From assembly GCA_030762935.1 (NCBI GenBank), contig CM060896.1:8508501-8572500 (forward strand): a stretch of 64,000 nucleotides of DNA. Reading direction: 5' to 3'. Made by a program: the position numbers and the translations under genes. Of the stretch, positions 36,226 through 49,655 are shown in pieces. The notes beneath the pieces were generated by a model that saw only the letters and a program-made list of their open reading frames with translations, searched no databases and was not told where the DNA came from. Each line of letters begins with the position of its first letter. Position 1 is the stretch's first letter. The stretch comes from Hymenopus coronatus (lineage: Eukaryota; Arthropoda; Insecta; Mantodea; Hymenopodidae).

Positions 36226-39200
36226 CTGCAACACAAACAAACTGTACATCAGCGAACCACCTGCTTGCATTAACACATTGAAGCCCAGGTGGCTCTTTAG
36301 TTGACGCGCCAAGAAACCCAGGGTTTTTACACCTACTTTGAGTTACTATTTACACTACATCAATCAAATCTGACAAAAAGTATTGGGACAATCTAAAAGT
36401 ATGGCATTCAAGGATTTGTCAACAAGTAAGAAAATAGTTATAACTTCTGTATTAATATTTTATTTTAAATTTACAACAGGTATCAAATATGAGTTTGAAA
36501 AAATCTGCGTAAAGCTGCTTATGCTCCATTTATTGAAAGTTTGAAAAACTCTACCTCGGAATTGGAATTTTCCACAGCTTCATTTGTATACTGAATTTCA
36601 GCTTTAGTTCTAGAAATCGAGGAAAATGCAGCATTTTAACATTTAAGAACACAAAACGTAACAAATAGATCACTACTTTAAGAAAAATGGTGGGACTACC
36701 AGTGAGCAACCAATATTACTGACTCTCCTAAATTTCCTAATAGTTAACTAAAGCAAGGACAGATGGTAGCACAAGTCAGACAACCAAACGATAACTGATG
36801 TATGTTCTTTGCTGCATAGCCCTAGACTGAGTTAAGATTGTGTAATTGCATTAAGTGTTAGAAATACCTGCCCGAGCTATGCTTGGGCGTGGGCCTCATG
36901 AACATTTCGCACGGCCCGAGCTTTAATACAGTCATGCTACAATGGCTGCACGGTAACACTGTGTGCAGTTAGCTTTTCATATGTTGGTGATACTGCCAGC
37001 TTTCCTCTATATAAAAGGAACTGTCTTCTATTTGTGTTAAGAATTTATTACCAAGATGGTAGCTGTGTAACGTACAAGATAAGGTGATAATATATTTGAC
37101 TTAAATTTTGTTTATGACTTTGAATTACTAGATTAGTTAGCCCTGTTCACCCTAGTTACAGAATTATGCAGGATATTACCCCTGTAGTTTCTGATACTAG
37201 TTGGTTGGTATCTAATGTTAAGCAGTTGGCAGTGAAGCCATTCGCTCTCTTGCATTCCAGTATTTTGATGTCATATTATCATGTTGGCTAAAGGTTGGGC
37301 AGCGCAATAGGTGGTTTCCATGCATATCTTGTACTATTACCTAACTCTAAAGCAGCTACCATATCCATAACATCTGATGTAACACCCAATAACCTAAATA
37401 TTGCAGCATGCCGCAAGATCATAAAACAGCTAATGAAGTTAAATAAAAGATTAATACTTCAATGCATACTAGCACATTGCGGAATACAGGGTAATGAAAC
37501 AGCTGATTTTCTAGCCAAGAAAGGTAGTAAAATTACATCAAATAAGTTATCACTGTATCAAAACAATCATTATATCAACATATAATAACAAAATTAAAGA
37601 AGATAATATATTACAAACAAAAGGAAAACCATGGGAAAATTTCTATAACAACACAACCAGAATCACTACACTACCAAGAAAATGCTCTGTAGCAACTTTT
37701 AGACCCCTAACAGGCCACAACTGTCTCAATAAACATTTATTCAAGATTGGTATAGTGAATTTCTGATAGTGTAGTAAAAAGTGCCATTTCCCGAATAATA
37801 CTTCCCATAGCTATAAGTTTCCTTAACTTACACCACCATGCATAATATTAATATTTTTACTTTGGCTTGTGAAACAAGCGAGGCATGTCTTGTGTTTGGC
37901 TGTGTAGGGAGTTGGTGGGGAAGTAATGGAGGGAAAATTACACTACAGGCAGTAGAATGGAGAGGTTGACAAAAGAAAACAGGGTTGCACTTCACCTAAG
38001 TGGCAATAAAGGGTCGTTAAATTATAAGGTAATCTCTCTCCGTCTACTCCACAAGAGAAGCGAGAATCGCCGGCACAGACACACTTAAAATCCTCAGCTT
38101 GTAGTAAATGCTGGAAATGCATCAACCATATGTTGAATGTGTCTTCAATCTGGCAGCATATCTTGTAACAATTCTGATGTGTTCCATTCACATGACTTTC
38201 TCTACATCTCTGCATCAAATTATTGTTAAAAAGTGTATGCTTCTATTTACTTCATTCTAATCGAGAAAAAATTATTAGAAATAGTCTAATTACTTGCTTC
38301 CTTGTAAGTAGAACCAAAATATGGGAGTACTATAGGTTAAAGTTAGTCAAAAGATGGTTGCTATGTGAGTGAAGTTCCTTTGTATGGACAGGAGTTGACA
38401 CATTCCTGTTTGAGAAAAGTATTACTTTTTCATGGCTGAAACCAAAAACAAGGAATATCTCAAAAGCAATCAACTACATGAAAAAAATGTATATAACATA
38501 AATTGTGTGTTTTAATGTGCTCTAAATTTTTTGTCCGTCTCTTACGGTTTAGCTCTTATGCAAAATTCCGTAAAATTCATCCAGAATAAAGTAGTCTTCA
38601 GAGGCTATTCCCAGAAAATTCAAGATATAAATTTTATTTGTCAGGTAAATATCTTTAATATACGACATTTTAATCAAAATCGTTAGAGCCATTTTTAAGA
38701 AAATCAAAATTTTCGAAAAAAGTTCCATGTAAAGGGTAGTTGGGGGTGGGGAGATTTTCTCAAAATCTTCATGTCACATCCCTGGAAGATGCTAAACTTA
38801 AATACCAAGTTTCACCGACCTTTTGTTTTTGAGTTATCGTGTTCGCAGACACACACACACACACACACATGGATCTTTTTGTGAAAATGCTCTTTTTGGA
38901 TACTGGGGACACTAAAACATATATTTCCAGTGAAATCTAGGTATCAAATTTTTGGGTGGAGTGTAAGACCTTCTCTATACACATACATAGTACGTGTAGA
39001 GAAAGTAAAAATGTTCTTGCTCACTCACCTTGGCAATAGAAATTCTTGTGATTTCTTGCATGATGTTACCGCTAAGTTCCTGTAGTGTATGTGGGTTAGG
39101 ATGATCTACTTTTAGTTTCAAAGAACAGCATAAATAAAACGCTAGGTTGCAGGAACGAGGGGGCCACAAATCAATACTTATCCTTCTGTCATGAACCACC

Positions 39201-39881
39201 TCTTCTATTCCTTGTAAATTGCAAGAACTTAGTAATTGTTAACATCATGCAAGAAATCACAAGCATTTCTGCTGCAAAATAAATGGTGTGTTATTTATGG
39301 ACGCTATTTAACTGCTGTGGTTCTCAGCGGCCCATTCTATACTGGGCATGAAAGACCGCTTAATTTTGCTCAGAGGCCTCTGTATCAGTCTTGAGGTTCT
39401 TTTACGTACTGTAAATCTATGACACGGAACCAACGGCTTTACTTCCCTTCCGAAGGAAGCCATGTTAAGGATTTTTACGCCCAAAAAAAGGCATTCTCCG
39501 TCAGGTTTGAACCTGCGACCTTGGGTATATGAAGATAGCATGGTAATCATTACACCACGGAGGGCGACATTTCTGCTGCATTGGTTAGGCAAAAGAGCAA
39601 CAACATTTTTACAAGATACAAGGTCTTCCAGCATTTACAACAAGATAAGGATTTTAGTACATCTCTAACAGCACAACTTTCATGGTGATTCTCAGTTCTC
39701 CTGCCCAATGTTGAGAGGCTGTGACAGGAATTGCCTTATAATTTAACAACCCTATATTAAAGCTTTTGAAACAACTAGGAATCACCTTAAGATTAATATA
39801 TTCTAGCATAAATCAATGAGGAACTTATGACATGCGGAGTATGTAGACACACACACACACACACACAGAGATAGATAGATA

Positions 39882-39937
<56 letters not shown>

Positions 39938-42900
39938 TTGGTCTTGTTCAAACTAGCGGCAGTGAAAATGATTTGGGAAAGAATTTACATAAACCCTGTT
40001 CTGAAAACAGTTAAATAATCATGCATGACAAATATTTCAAAAGTCAATGTTACAAAGGTTCTGAGCCTTTTGCCGCCACACTGGTCAACTACGCACACAT
40101 CTCAACTGAAGACAAAGTGGGTGAGATCAAAGAACCTCCTCCACTTCAAAACATTCTCTTTACAGATGAGAAAATGTTTGATATTGAACAGAAATTGAAC
40201 TAACAAAATGATAAAGAATGTAGCAGTAAAAAGCATGTGAAGCTGCAATGGCATGATTATAAGGGTGCAACAGAGGTTTGTTTCTCCAAGAAACATGTGA
40301 AGAAAATGCTGAAGTATACAAAAACACAGTCTAAAACCCTCAATCAGAGAATGTTCAAGAATAAGCACTAGGGTTTCAACAAGATTTTGCACCAGCTCAT
40401 AAAATTAAACATGTGCAACAGTCTCTTAAGAACAATTTTCCCAAGTTTATAGCGCACCAAGATTGGCCATCGAGAACTCCAGATCTGAATCTGCTGGATT
40501 ATGAACTAGTAGTAGTATTCCAATGGCATTGGGGGTTAATTGAAGTTCATTTTCACCCTACAATGCCACTGTTTGTTAAACCTTTTACAGGCTACAAGAT
40601 GGCTTCCATTCATTATACTATCATCATCGTATCATCCACATTTAGCAGAAGGCAGGCAAATGTTCAGCAAGGCAATCCTGGCCAGTTGCCTTCATAAATA
40701 GCGCCACTCCTTGGCATATTGAGCAAGTCTGCTCTATCCATCATTTTTTGTTATATTTTGTCTTCAGCATAATGTCTTGAGCTGTAACCATGTTTTATCT
40801 GGATCTGGTTTTACTGTTGGCTGCCTTACCACTTTGGCACCTTTCTTAGCCAACCGGCCAGCATGTTCATTTCCACAAATGCCCCAGTGGGTTGGTATCC
40901 ACCGCAATGTCACTTCTTTATTCCTTAGTTTTATTGTTTTTATTAAGTTTCTTATTTCATGTATAATATTTATTGTTTTGTTACTATAGTTTGCAATATC
41001 TCTATTGCTCATTTTGGATCTGAGAGAATACGATTTTCCGAGCAATGAATGGTCTGTATTTGCTATCAGTTCACCATTGTAATGATTTGCATATTTATCG
41101 AGGGCTATGTCTGCAGTGAATATCTGCCCTTGCATCTTGTCCATTATTTATTAAGGATCCATCTGTACATATTCTTAACCATTCACTTTCAGGGTATCTA
41201 TTATTTATAGTGGCTAGTGCACTGGACCTCATATTGTCTGGTATATCTTATCTTCTTGCTTATTGCATATATTAGATAAGTACTATACTCTATGTCTGTA
41301 TTCTGCTGGATTTACTAGTTTTGGAAAGATAACTTCATCTACTACTAACTTATGGAATCTGGAATTTTGAATATATGATTTGAAGCTTGTTTGTATGTTT
41401 AATCTTTGTTCGTTGATGGAGTTATGGTATACACAATTTCTATTTTTATTACTTTGTAATTTCTGGGCTAGGATGATTCTTTTTAATTGGGATATTTTTT
41501 GTAAAACTTTGTAATGCCTAAATTGGGGAATAACATTGCCCATCTCCTGGATTACAATACTGGCATGCTTCTCAAGGATTGCAAACTATGGGACATCATC
41601 TAGAGTAAAACTTGCTTGCACAGAAATCTGGAGAATCTAAATCAAGATTTGAAGAAAGCTGCTGAATTTTGACATAACATATATCCTCTGCCACAGATGA
41701 TTGGCCGTACCATTTGAAAGTCAGTATGACCTCCAAAGGAGGACATTTTCACCAATCATCTATTCTTTGTATTTATTACACATTTAATAAATGATGTGGA
41801 ATTGTTTGTTGTGGTATCCATGTTTACAGTATTTATATGATATGACTGTGTACACAAACAGCAAATAAATAATGGTTTATAATGTATTGCTAATAACCAG
41901 GGTGACTAGATTAACATTTTCAAAAGCAGATGATTTTATGTAAAAAGCAGGACATTGAAAAATCTGATGTTACTTTCATATAACTTTCTCTAGGTATTTT
42001 GAAACAAATTATTCTTATAAAGATTCTTTTATATACTTCATACTAATTGAAATTATTATTACCTATTTCCTTGTAAACTGAAGGGAAATAAGAAAGTACA
42101 GTGGGCTAAAGGAATTGTCTAATCTTTTATGAGGTGGTTGCTAAGTGAGGGCTCTGAAATTATGTTTTTTTTTTGCATAGCCAGAAGAAAGAAAAAGAAA
42201 GAACAAAAATTTAATGTGTTCCATGACTTTCTCTACTTCTCGGCAGCAAATTATTGTTAAAACCTTATTCCTCTATTACGTCATGATAATTATGATAATC
42301 ATTAGCAGAACTGGTCTTATTACTTGCTCTCTTATAAGAAGGGAATACACTATGCTAAAGTGATACTCAAAAGCTGATTGCTATGTGATTGAAGTTCCAT
42401 TGTTTGTATGGCCAGCAGTTGACAAATTTCGGTAGAGAAATTGATAAGTGCTATATTTTTTGGACCATAAAACACACTTTTTTATTATAAAATACTGTCT
42501 AAAATTTAACGGCATCTTATGGTCCAAAGTTCACCTGTGAAATCCAGCTAAATTTATTGGTAATGTCCAACAATACATGGGTCATTAGCAAGGGAATGTG
42601 GACTGTATACTTGCTACCTAACTGAGGTCCAAGGCTCAACATAGCTAAAGCACTATTAAAAGAATACGAGACTTAATGACAGATATACTAATAAGAGTGT
42701 TGTTCTATAACAGGTTAAAGAATGCGATAGTAAGGAACATTTTCTCTCACAGCCCCTTTCTTTTATGTTCAGTAGCAAGTGTACTGTTGTGAATTCTTGT
42801 CTGTATATGATGCTGTCTAAACAGAACAGATTCTCACACAGTGTTGCATTTAAATTAGAAGTTGTGCAGAGATCATGGCCGAAAGGCATTTTGGGCCCCC

Positions 42901-45900
42901 ACCAACTGAGAAAATGATCCATGGAAAGTGAAAATGAAGCCTAAAGGACACTTTTTAGTGTGCTTCAAAACAGAGTAAAATGTATCGGATACCTACATCA
43001 TATAGAGAATAAAACCTTTATTATTACTTTTATTTCAAAATTGTCTTAACAAAATCATGACTGCATCTTTTGGTCTGAAAAATATGGTATTTTAAAGCTG
43101 AAACCAATAATAGGGAATATCTCAAATATGGTCAACTCCACGAAAAAATGTAAATAATATAAACTGTGTGTTTCAACAAGCTCTACACTTTTTGCTATGC
43201 AGTTTTTGTCTATTTCTTACAGTTTACCAGTAAAGCAAACTTCCACAAAATTAATCTAGAATAAAGTGGTTCTCCTGGGCTATTTCCAGAAAATTCAAGA
43301 TATACATTTTATTTGACCTGTAAACATTTTAAAACAAAATCATTAAAGCCATTTTTGAAAAAATCAAAATTTTCAAAAAAGGTTTCATGTAAAGGGTAGT
43401 TGGAGATGGGGTGTGGGGGGGATTTTCTTGAAAATCTTTGTGTTGCATCCTTGGAAGATACTGAACTTAAATACCAAGTTTGGTATTTAACAGACTTTTC
43501 GTTTTTGAGCTATGCTGCCCACAGACACGTACATGGACATTTTTTTTTTTTTTAAAGCTCAGGGGGTCTCGAAACATATATTTCCGGTGAAATCTCAAAA
43601 TTAAAATTTTGGGTGCAACATAATATCTTCTCTACACATTCTTTACATAGCATATGTAGAGAAAGTGAAACATGAATTACAACTTCCCATTTGAGAAATG
43701 TGCAAATATTTGAAAATTTAAACCAATAACAAGGAATATTTTTTATATATATATAAATAAATAAAAAAAAGTATTTGAGATAAAATGTATACTTTAAAGA
43801 GATCCACATTTTGTAAGATTTTGGGTATCTCTTAAGGACTGCGAGTTATGCAAAAGTCCCTCAAAATGAGGATTATGTCACAGGCTATTCCCCAATAATT
43901 CAAGATATGCATTTTATTTGTGATTTAAGCAGCTTTGGTGTGTATAATTTTAATCAAACACATTAGCCATTTTTGAGAAAATAAAAATTATGAAAAACGT
44001 TCCATGTAAATGGTAGTTTAAGAGGAAGTTATATTTTCAAGATGACTTAATAGAAAAAAATCAGGTGTTCATTGACACAAATTAGTTAGAGAACTAGAGG
44101 AGGAAATTAACTGGGAGCAGGTTCAAGTGTGGTATTTTTTATGAATAGCAAAATTCTCTTTAAAATATGGAATCTTAGTTTTTGAAACTGCTGATGTCTG
44201 ATACTATCTTATACATAGATGCTGACTTGTTATACATTTGGGGGGTGGGATTGAACAATTAAGCATTAATAAAATATTTAGTGCAATTGCTAAAGTAAAA
44301 GGTATTTAATCAGTGTAGCACAGACACCTTCAATTGCCTGCAAAATGTGAGAGCGAGTCAAAGTTATTTGTTTTTACTGCTTACAACAAAGATACATTGT
44401 AGCAAACAAAACTGGGTTTGTTGGCCATGGTCCACTGGGCTTCACCCCTTGTTCCCCAGACGTTTCCGCCTGCGTCTGTGGCAAGCATCTTCAATGGCGT
44501 ATGTTGCAGGCGAAACGTCTGGGGAACAAGGGGTGAAGCCCAGAGCCAACAAGCCCGGTCTATGAAAGGCTTCGAATTTTTATTAAGACACATTAGCCCA
44601 TCTGGGTAGTGTGGTGGTAGTGTGTGTGCCTCGCATTCAAAAGGTTGTGAGTTCAAATCTTGCTTAGGGTGAGTTACTCGGATAAGGTTTTTCTGGGGTT
44701 TTCCCTTATCTTGATACAACAAATGTCAAGTAACTTTAAACTCCATGGCTCTCGAGATCATTTGAGCATCATTTCACCAACTTCATTCATTGTCTGATAT
44801 GATGAACCAGGTTAAAGGACGTTAAGGAAAAAGAAGAAAAAAAGGGGGAAAAAAAAAAAAAAAAAAAAAGGAAACAATTTTGTATGAAGCCAATGAATCA
44901 GTTAAGCACACACTTGCTCGCATATGCGTCTGATGAACGAAGTAGCTAAATACACCAGCTGTCTACAGAGGGAATGGAGGTGCTATGAGAATAAGAATAC
45001 ACTGTGTTGAAGTTTTGCTTTCATTTGCAGAATACCGGCATGGAAGCTTATAGTAGTATATTGTAGGAGGCAAAGGCAACAGTCCACAGCACCTCGATGA
45101 CTCTCCTTAAATTCCTTGAACCATGATTCAATAAGAAATCAAAATGGGCCAGGTGCTTCAGCAACAGCCATGATTAACACTGTAATTGTTCATCATTGTG
45201 AAGATCTGCAAATAACAACTGACAGACTTACAGACATGTTATAGATCTTACATGGCAGTGTTTTTTTTTGCTGTGACAACATTATTGACCCCTGTACAGA
45301 AGATGGTGCAAGTGGAAGTGTGTATGCAACTGCAGTGTCTGATTAAGACTGCATGCGATGAAACTTGGCTTCACCATTAAAACCTGGAAGACAAACAAAT
45401 CACTTGTTTCTCCGACGCCAAGGAAGCAAATGATGTCCAGTCAGCACGAAAAGTGACGGTCATTTCATTCTTGTGTTGTGGAATGGTATTCCAACATCAT
45501 GTCATTAATGGCAAGCATTACAAGTCTGTTTTAGATGTCCTTGCTAAGCACATCCAATGAAAATGACCAGAACAGCATCCTTCTGGTTGGCGCCCATCCT
45601 CATGTGTGCAACATTGTTACCCAAACTTGGACCACAGAAACATCCTCCAGACTTGATCCCCTGTGACTTTTATCTCCTTCCTTGTCTGAAAAACTTAGGG
45701 GGCAAGCGTTTTACTACTTTGGAGGGCATCGTGAAGAAGGCTGAGGTGGGTTCCAGGACTGGAGAAGCGTTGGGCAAACTGCATTCAACTCAACAAATAC
45801 TTTGAAAAAGACCACACCAATCTGTACCAAGACTAGTGTATTTTATGTGTAAAATATTACATTCTCAGTCTTTATTGACTTGCTCTCATAAATTTATGGT

Positions 45901-48900
45901 TCATTAATTTAACGTTTAAAGAAAAATAATGCTTGGTCTGTTGAGTTTGTTTTCCAGTGAATATGCTGCATCCAGTAGGAATTACCAAACCAGTAGGCGA
46001 GCCCATTAATATATGGACTTCTGAACAGCTCTGCATTTTCTCTGACAGGTTTTTTCCAGATTTTTTTTTCAGTCTTAACAGGCATACCCTAAAATGATGC
46101 CTGGAACATTTCCTTCTAATTATTCATTTCTTTCTCAATTATCATATTATATACAGGGTTTTTCTAAATAATTTTACAAAGATTGGGGACTAGTTCCCTA
46201 CATCGAAGCAAGAAAAAAACGTTCATACATATATATGACTCGATTTATTGAACATCAAAGTGTTATCAATCAAAATATTTTAAAGTGACATTTATTTTAT
46301 TTTTGATGTTTTCAGTTTGTTTGAAGGTGCTCAACACAAACACCACTCGTTTCTAGACAGGCATGCACTCATCAAAGCTCGAATGTCGGTGTCAATGGTT
46401 TCGCAGATTAAGAGTTTTTTCAATGAGAACGTCTGCTGCCTAAAGCAAGTATTGTTTAAGGTGCCCCCCAAACATAACAATCCTAAGGAACATGCATCAT
46501 CTGTCATGATAGATACCAGCCAGTGCATCTTGAACAAGATTAAAGTGCCTCAGAGCTCCATTGTTCACTAACCACATCTTTCTTCTACTGAGTCTGGAAG
46601 AGCCCCTGTAAGTCATCCTGAGAAAGTGTAACAAAAGTAATGAGAACTATTTTTTTCTGTGAAATTAATTTATTGACAGAGGTGCTTACAGTTACTCACC
46701 TTCTATATAAGGCATTGTATACCATCTGCACATCTATTTCTGTTGATGTCGCGTAGTGACTGCCTTAAAGCATGGATAATGTCATCTCTGGTGCTGTACT
46801 GGATTCCTCGCTGTAGTTCTTTACTTTGGCAAACAGGAACCCATGCTGGGTGAGTATGATGGATGTTCCAGAATCTCCCATTGCCAGCAGTGCAAGAGGT
46901 CCTGGACAGCAGCATCTCCATTGTCAACTGTTGCTGTTCCACGAAATGTCGTCACTTTCGCCTGAGAGCTGGACGAAGGTGATGTTGCAGGAACATGCAA
47001 TAGTAGGCAGCGTTCTCAATGAATGGAGGCTTCTTGCCTCCTTGTGCTACACAAAGTGCTGTTTATTGTGGCACATGGTATTGATGGAGCATTACTGCAT
47101 CACTTGGTGCTGTACCACCAAGAGTGTCATTAGGATCTCTTTGCCAAAGTGAAAGAACCACTACGAGGCAGACATGATATTATCCATGCTATAGGTACAT
47201 CAACAGAAATAGAAGCGCTGACAGTATACGACACCTTCTGAATACTTGGCAAAAGGTCATAAATATTGGGGGCAATTATATTGAAGGTGTGTAACTGTAA
47301 ATACCTCGGTCAATAAGGTAATTTCAGAGATAAAAATAGTTCTCACTATTTTTAATCCAGCCCTTGTGTTACTAAATTACAACTGTAAATAAGCAGCCAT
47401 GCCAACACAAGGTCAACTCTGCAGGGTGAGATAACTAACCTGACAGTGAAGTGAAATGATAACTTTAGAATTAACATTGAGTCGATGAAGGTAGTTGAGA
47501 ATGCAAACAAGTTCTGCAAAACATATATACTACTATGTAAGTAAAAACAAGTGAAGTTTTGCAAGTGTTAAGTTCGACTCAATGTTAATTTCTAAAGTCC
47601 GCAGGGTAAAATTGGCCAAAACTTCTCTGAATGAGTGCAGAGATGAATGTAAATGTTGGGATGAGCCAGAAAAACCCTAGAAAATAAACTAGAAAATGAG
47701 TTTAACGAGATAACGCAAATGTTTATACAAACCTATTTTCTTCTTTCAACGTAAGGAATCCAACCACAAATGTTGTAAAAGTATTTTTTAAACATCCTGT
47801 ATATCAGTGTCCCCACCTACTGTGCTGCATGCAGTAAGAATGAAGCTCTAAATTCATGGCTTGTTCACAAAAATAACTTTTGTCCACAAACAAGAAAATG
47901 CAATCTGCAGCCACACAAATGATAAAAGTAATTTTAATCCTTTATTGACCATTCAGACTTATAAGTTATACTTGCTTTAGGTGCCTATAGGAATATGGTT
48001 TGTATTCGAACACTAATTTCATATTAAACTAACTTTCATCCATAAATACAATTATTTGTGACTCTTTTATGTCTAAAAAAAAAAAAAAAATTACATTTGC
48101 AACAAAACTGTAGTGCTTTTTTCCCCTTTTCTTTTTACTTTCTCTACACGTACTGTGTACACAGAGTTTAGAGAAGGTATTGTAATGCACCCAAAATTTG
48201 ACACTGCAATTTCATTGGAAATGTGTGTTTTGTGACCACCTGAATATCAAAAAAGTATTTTAGAACAATGTCTGTGCACGCATGTGTGCGACCATGGGCA
48301 GTAAAGCTCAAAAACAAAAAGTCTGTTAAATACCAAACTTGATATTTAACTTCAGGATTCTCCAAGGGTGTGACTAAAAGATTTTCAAGAAAATCCCCCC
48401 CCCCCCACATCCAACTACCTTTACATGGAAAACATTTCTAAAATTTTGTTTTCACAAAAATGGCTCTAACAATTTTTATTAAAATCTCTTTTATTTGTGT
48501 TAATTGCATGGCAAATAAAATGCATATCTTGAGTTTTCTGGGAATAGCCTCTGACGACTCCTCATGCTGGATAAATTTTGCATAACTGGTAAACTGTAAG
48601 ATATAGACAAAATGTTACCACACAAAAAATATATACCTTGCCAAAACACACAATTTATGTCCCTACATTTTTGTTATGGAGGTAACCATTTCCAAGATAT
48701 TCCTTGATATTGGTTTCAATTGTAAAGTACTTACACTTTTCTCACAGAGAAAGTATCTATTTTTCTTTTGTTCTACTCCTGGCTAAGCAAAGAAGTGATT
48801 TGCAATGACAATTGCATTACAACAGCTTTTAAAACATTTGACTATCACTTTAGTGTATTCTCTTTAACTCCCTTCTACTTATAAAGAACTAAGTAATAAG

Positions 48901-49597
48901 AACATTCTGCTGATTAAAGATTTGAAGCTTTCTCGGTATTGGTTATTACAGATGACTTCACAGGATAGCAACCAAGTTAGATTGGAATCAGTTAAATCCA
49001 AGCTTTCGACCATCTTGACTCTGTTGTTTTAGTCAGGGAACTGATTTCTCTGATTCCAATCTAACTCGGTTGCTATGCCATGAAATCATCCGTGATTCTG
49101 CTAATGTTCATCTCAATTAGCGTGATGCAGAAACAAGAATAATTTGTAGTAAGAACTTTGTTTGTAAAGCAGTTAGAGAAAGTCATGTTAAGTGCAACAC
49201 ATCAAATTTGTTCTTTGAGTTTTTAATTTTGTTTAAATTGCTGGAATTTATGAGATTTATGATACTGAATTTATTCTAGAATGCTAAAACTATATTGTAA
49301 TTATTAAAAGTGTTCTGGAATTTTTTTTGAGTAGCCCATGGATGGAATGAAAATATTTTGAACACCTGTTGTTAGGGTTGGGGGAATTTTCTGAAAATCT
49401 TTGTGTCGCATCCTTAGAATTATCAAACTTAAATACTAAGTTTGGTATTTATTGTTCTTTTCCACACTTGTTTCAAATTGGTTATTTCTACAATATATTT
49501 TTTACTTTCCCTACACATACAAAGTGTATAGAGAAGGTATTGTATTCCACCCAAAAATTTGATACTGAGATTTCACCGGAAGAGAGAGTGAGGGTGA

Positions 49598-49655
<58 letters not shown>

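Noticed and set aside
35966..36304. 112-codon plus-strand frame
   Set aside because: Antisense of the DIPP last exon, which has splice sites and clear homology on the minus strand.
44381..44722. 113-codon minus-strand frame
   Set aside because: Runs across the fold-back element into SINE-2; an artefact of two adjacent repeats.
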